Of a stretch of 64,000 nt of DNA, positions 62,119 to 64,000 are shown in pieces. Origin of the DNA: Isochrysis galbana (lineage: Eukaryota; Haptophyta; Isochrysidales; Isochrysidaceae). The stretch is from contig CM030935.1 in the NCBI GenBank assembly GCA_018136815.1, positions 4,842,691-4,906,690 of the forward strand. Reading direction: 5' to 3'. Under the pieces are notes generated by a model. It saw only the letters and a list, made by a program, of their open reading frames with translations, was not told where the DNA came from and searched no databases. A program made the translations under genes and the position numbers. How positions within the stretch are numbered: position 1 is the first letter of the stretch; each line of letters begins with the position of its first letter.

Positions 62119-63216
62119 TGCCGTGCGGCACGGATGCACGGACAACGGGGCCGACGCGCGCACCACTCGTCGCGCCCGCCCGTGCTGACTGGGAAACATG
62201 CAGCATGACACGGCGCCCTCGAGGGGTCGGGATCGCGCGGGGCGTCGCGGCGGGTCGAGCTCTCCTTTCGCTCTCCGTGTGCTGCCTATTCACCTCGCCA
62301 CTTCCACCACGTCGACTTCTTGGCGCAGCCCTCCCACCTCTTCCACCTGTTGACCGCACTGTGCCGAGGCCGGATAGTGCGATGATACCCGAGAGCGCTT
62401 GTCCCCCACCCTTCACCAACTGCGCCGCGCCGCGCGCATTTGTGCCTTCTATCGACATCGGCTGCATCTTCTCGAGCCGAAGTTCCCGACCACGTGCAGC
62501 ACGCAACACTTGCTTGATGATGCTTGCCGACCTCGCGTGTCGCGACGTGGTCTCGACGCGCGTAAGTCGAGTCGCGAATGTCGTGCTTTACCTATCGCGT
62601 TGTCAAACCCGACTGTGAACGCGCCACACTCGTGCATATGCAACGCCTTCACAAGAATCTACACCCACCCACCCACAGCCCAAACGACGAAACTCATCTG
62701 CTGCGCCGCGTCGTGCATGGCTTTCACGCCTCTTGATGGACACACGAAACAGCACACCTTTTCTAGTGTGAGCGTGAGAGGACATTTGGTGCGTAGATCG
62801 GCAAAAACGGTGTTGCTGCTGGCTCTTGCATCCAATGATGATGATCGGGTGATCATGGCTAACAGGCGGGCGCAGATGTGTGAGAGATTCACGTGCCGTG
62901 ATGGCTGGCGTGTGCGCCCTTCTGCCGCACAAGCACAGCCATGACTGCAGCCTCCATGCTACTCGTAGCTGCTTGTGCGAGAGCCACAAGCCCCGAGAGT
63001 TGGCGTCGACTTACAAACATCCCCCGGCCACGCTAATTGCATGGATATAAAAACATCTTCATCTTAGCAAACTAGCCGCTAGTGTGGCAGAGTGCTGCTT
63101 ATGCTTATGCGTGCGCTCCTAGCACTACCCGCCCACACCTGTATCGACTATCGACACCCTCTTTCCCCCACCCAGGTTCCTTAACGTGGAATCTTCATTT
63201 TTTAATTTTTTAATCT
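62119..63216. other. Intergenic, nothing recognised
   Basis: 3' flank of RAD52. Short frames without domains; no repeat shared with the rest of the window. Confidence 0.5.
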
Positions 63217-64000
63217 ATCTGAGCATTAGTACCACTACTCTCACTAGCCCGGTACTAACACGACAGCCCTCAGCGCACCTGCCCGTACACCTTGGCGCGT
63301 GCTGTTGTCACAGATACATACTCCTATGCACCCTTCCACATCTCCCCCCTCGCAGGCCCCCGGCTCCCATTCTAACTCCCCACAAGTTAAAATGAGGGAA
63401 AACCCATTGAGGCGGTCCGGTCGACGCCGGCCGACTCTCCGGGAAAAAGCACCGGGGGGGGGGGGAGGAACCTCTCGTCAAAAAAGGAGAACGGCCCTTA
63501 CAGCTCGCGCCGCGAGCGGTCCTCGAAGAAATAAATGTCTGCGCCCCCATACCTGCCACAGGGACGTCTTGAGCCACTCCCTTCTTCTCGCCTCTCCTGT
63601 CGCCAGCCGCCCCCCTTCGCCCGTTTGCTAACGCAAACGGGGCTCGTTTCTCACCACACTCCATCGGGGGGGTGCAAATCCCCCCTCTCCCTCGTTCCAT
63701 TCTCTTCCGCCCCGGTCCCTGCGGCGCGTCGCCATGCGGCGCGCCATGGCCTGCTCTCAGAGGTCCTTCAGGGGCGCCCAGAGGGCCAGCAAGGGCAGCT
63801 CAGGGGGCAGTGGAGGCTGGGGCTCAGCCCCTGGCCCCTCCTGCCTCTCCCTCGCTCGCCTCGCTGGCCTTGGGTGCCGCCCTGAGGCCCCTGTCTGCCT
63901 GGCGACCAGGGATGGGGGGGGGAGTCAGTACGAGAGCAGGCCCATGCGGGCCTGGGAGTGCGGCTCGCGGCCCGCGCCCACTAGGGGTCTGGGCTGTATT
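63217..64000 (+). repeat. Dispersed repeat family, copy D (longest, reaches window end)
   Basis: It begins CTGAGCATTAGTACCACTACTC and carries the whole 'head' block of copies E and F up to GGAAAAAGCACC and poly-G. It then continues through CGTTTGCTAACGCAAACGGG into the GCTCAGGGGGCAG..GAGGCTGGGGCT 'body' block of copies A and B. It therefore links head and body into one family of at least 780 bp. No conserved ORF. Confidence 0.75.

Noticed and set aside
61084-62509. Minus-strand ORFs of 375 and 351 codons
   Set aside because: Antisense shadows of RAD52, which has clear family motifs and splice sites.

Overview
The window is nuclear DNA of a eukaryote, most likely a unicellular alga with a secondary plastid (haptophyte or ochrophyte type). 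The evidence is high GC with very long (GA)n/(CT)n and C/G tracts, short GT-AG introns (82-309 nt) in at least five genes, a paralogous pair of a protein family I associate with algae, and a methyltransferase whose N terminus is a hydrophobic leader ending in AQA|F, like the plastid-targeting junctions of such algae. The lineage is inference. Gene density is low: about ten credible cellular genes in 64 kb, the rest mobile DNA, dispersed repeats and simple sequence.

Layout. 1-4.3 kb: no gene; a gag-like promoter/start fragment, a ~170 bp tandem repeat, then a purine/pyrimidine tract. 4364-5227: first copy of the two-domain 'QGGSLRTWSY' protein. 5.9-8.3 kb: a dispersed repeat, a ~1 kb inverted-repeat element and an inverted copy of the gag-like fragment. 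9.4-10.1 kb (-): an ABI-like subunit of the SCAR/WAVE complex. 11.5-23.6 kb: a dispersed repeat copy and a very young, complete 10,863 bp Ty3/gypsy chromovirus (12615-23477, minus strand) that has split a second repeat copy. It has two 1333 bp LTRs with 2 mismatches, a GAGAC target duplication, a Gag ORF that runs out of the LTR, an in-frame UAG between Gag and ORF2, a truncated C5-cytosine-methyltransferase-like segment at the ORF2 end, and Pol in the -1 frame. 23.7-25.3 kb (-): ParA/Soj-type ATPase with one intron. 25.7 kb: MITE. 27.1-28.9 kb: two direct copies of the dispersed repeat and a truncated ORF. 29.2-31.0 kb (+): SirB1/transglutaminase-like protein with an FBXO31-like insert, broken by a 100-N gap. 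32.0-34.05 kb: a young non-autonomous LTR element (350 bp LTRs, GCGAG duplication, no coding capacity).

35.3-36.6 kb (-): three-exon methyltransferase. 38.5-38.96 kb (-): two-exon actobindin/beta-thymosin protein. 39.0-40.4 kb: huge CT/C tract. 41.3-44.4 kb (+): large unidentified helical protein with a Cys-rich end. 45.6-46.5 kb (-): second 'QGGSLRTWSY' paralogue. 48.2-49.9 kb (-): frameshifted transposase-like relic. 50.6-56.8 kb (-): very large DNA2/Cas4-type iron-sulfur nuclease fused to an SF1 helicase, with a 100-N gap in its 5' part. 58.5-59.0 kb (-): TnpB/Fanzor-like zinc-ribbon relic. 59.7-60.1 kb: ~152 bp tandem repeat. 60.7-62.1 kb (+): three-exon RAD52. 63.2-64 kb: the longest copy of the dispersed repeat.

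There are no operons. Functional themes are actin regulation (ABI-like, actobindin) and recombination/repair (DNA2-like, RAD52). A recurrent local feature is a long pyrimidine-rich sense-strand leader directly upstream of start codons. All exon joins were inferred by reading splice signals and frame; none has transcript support here.
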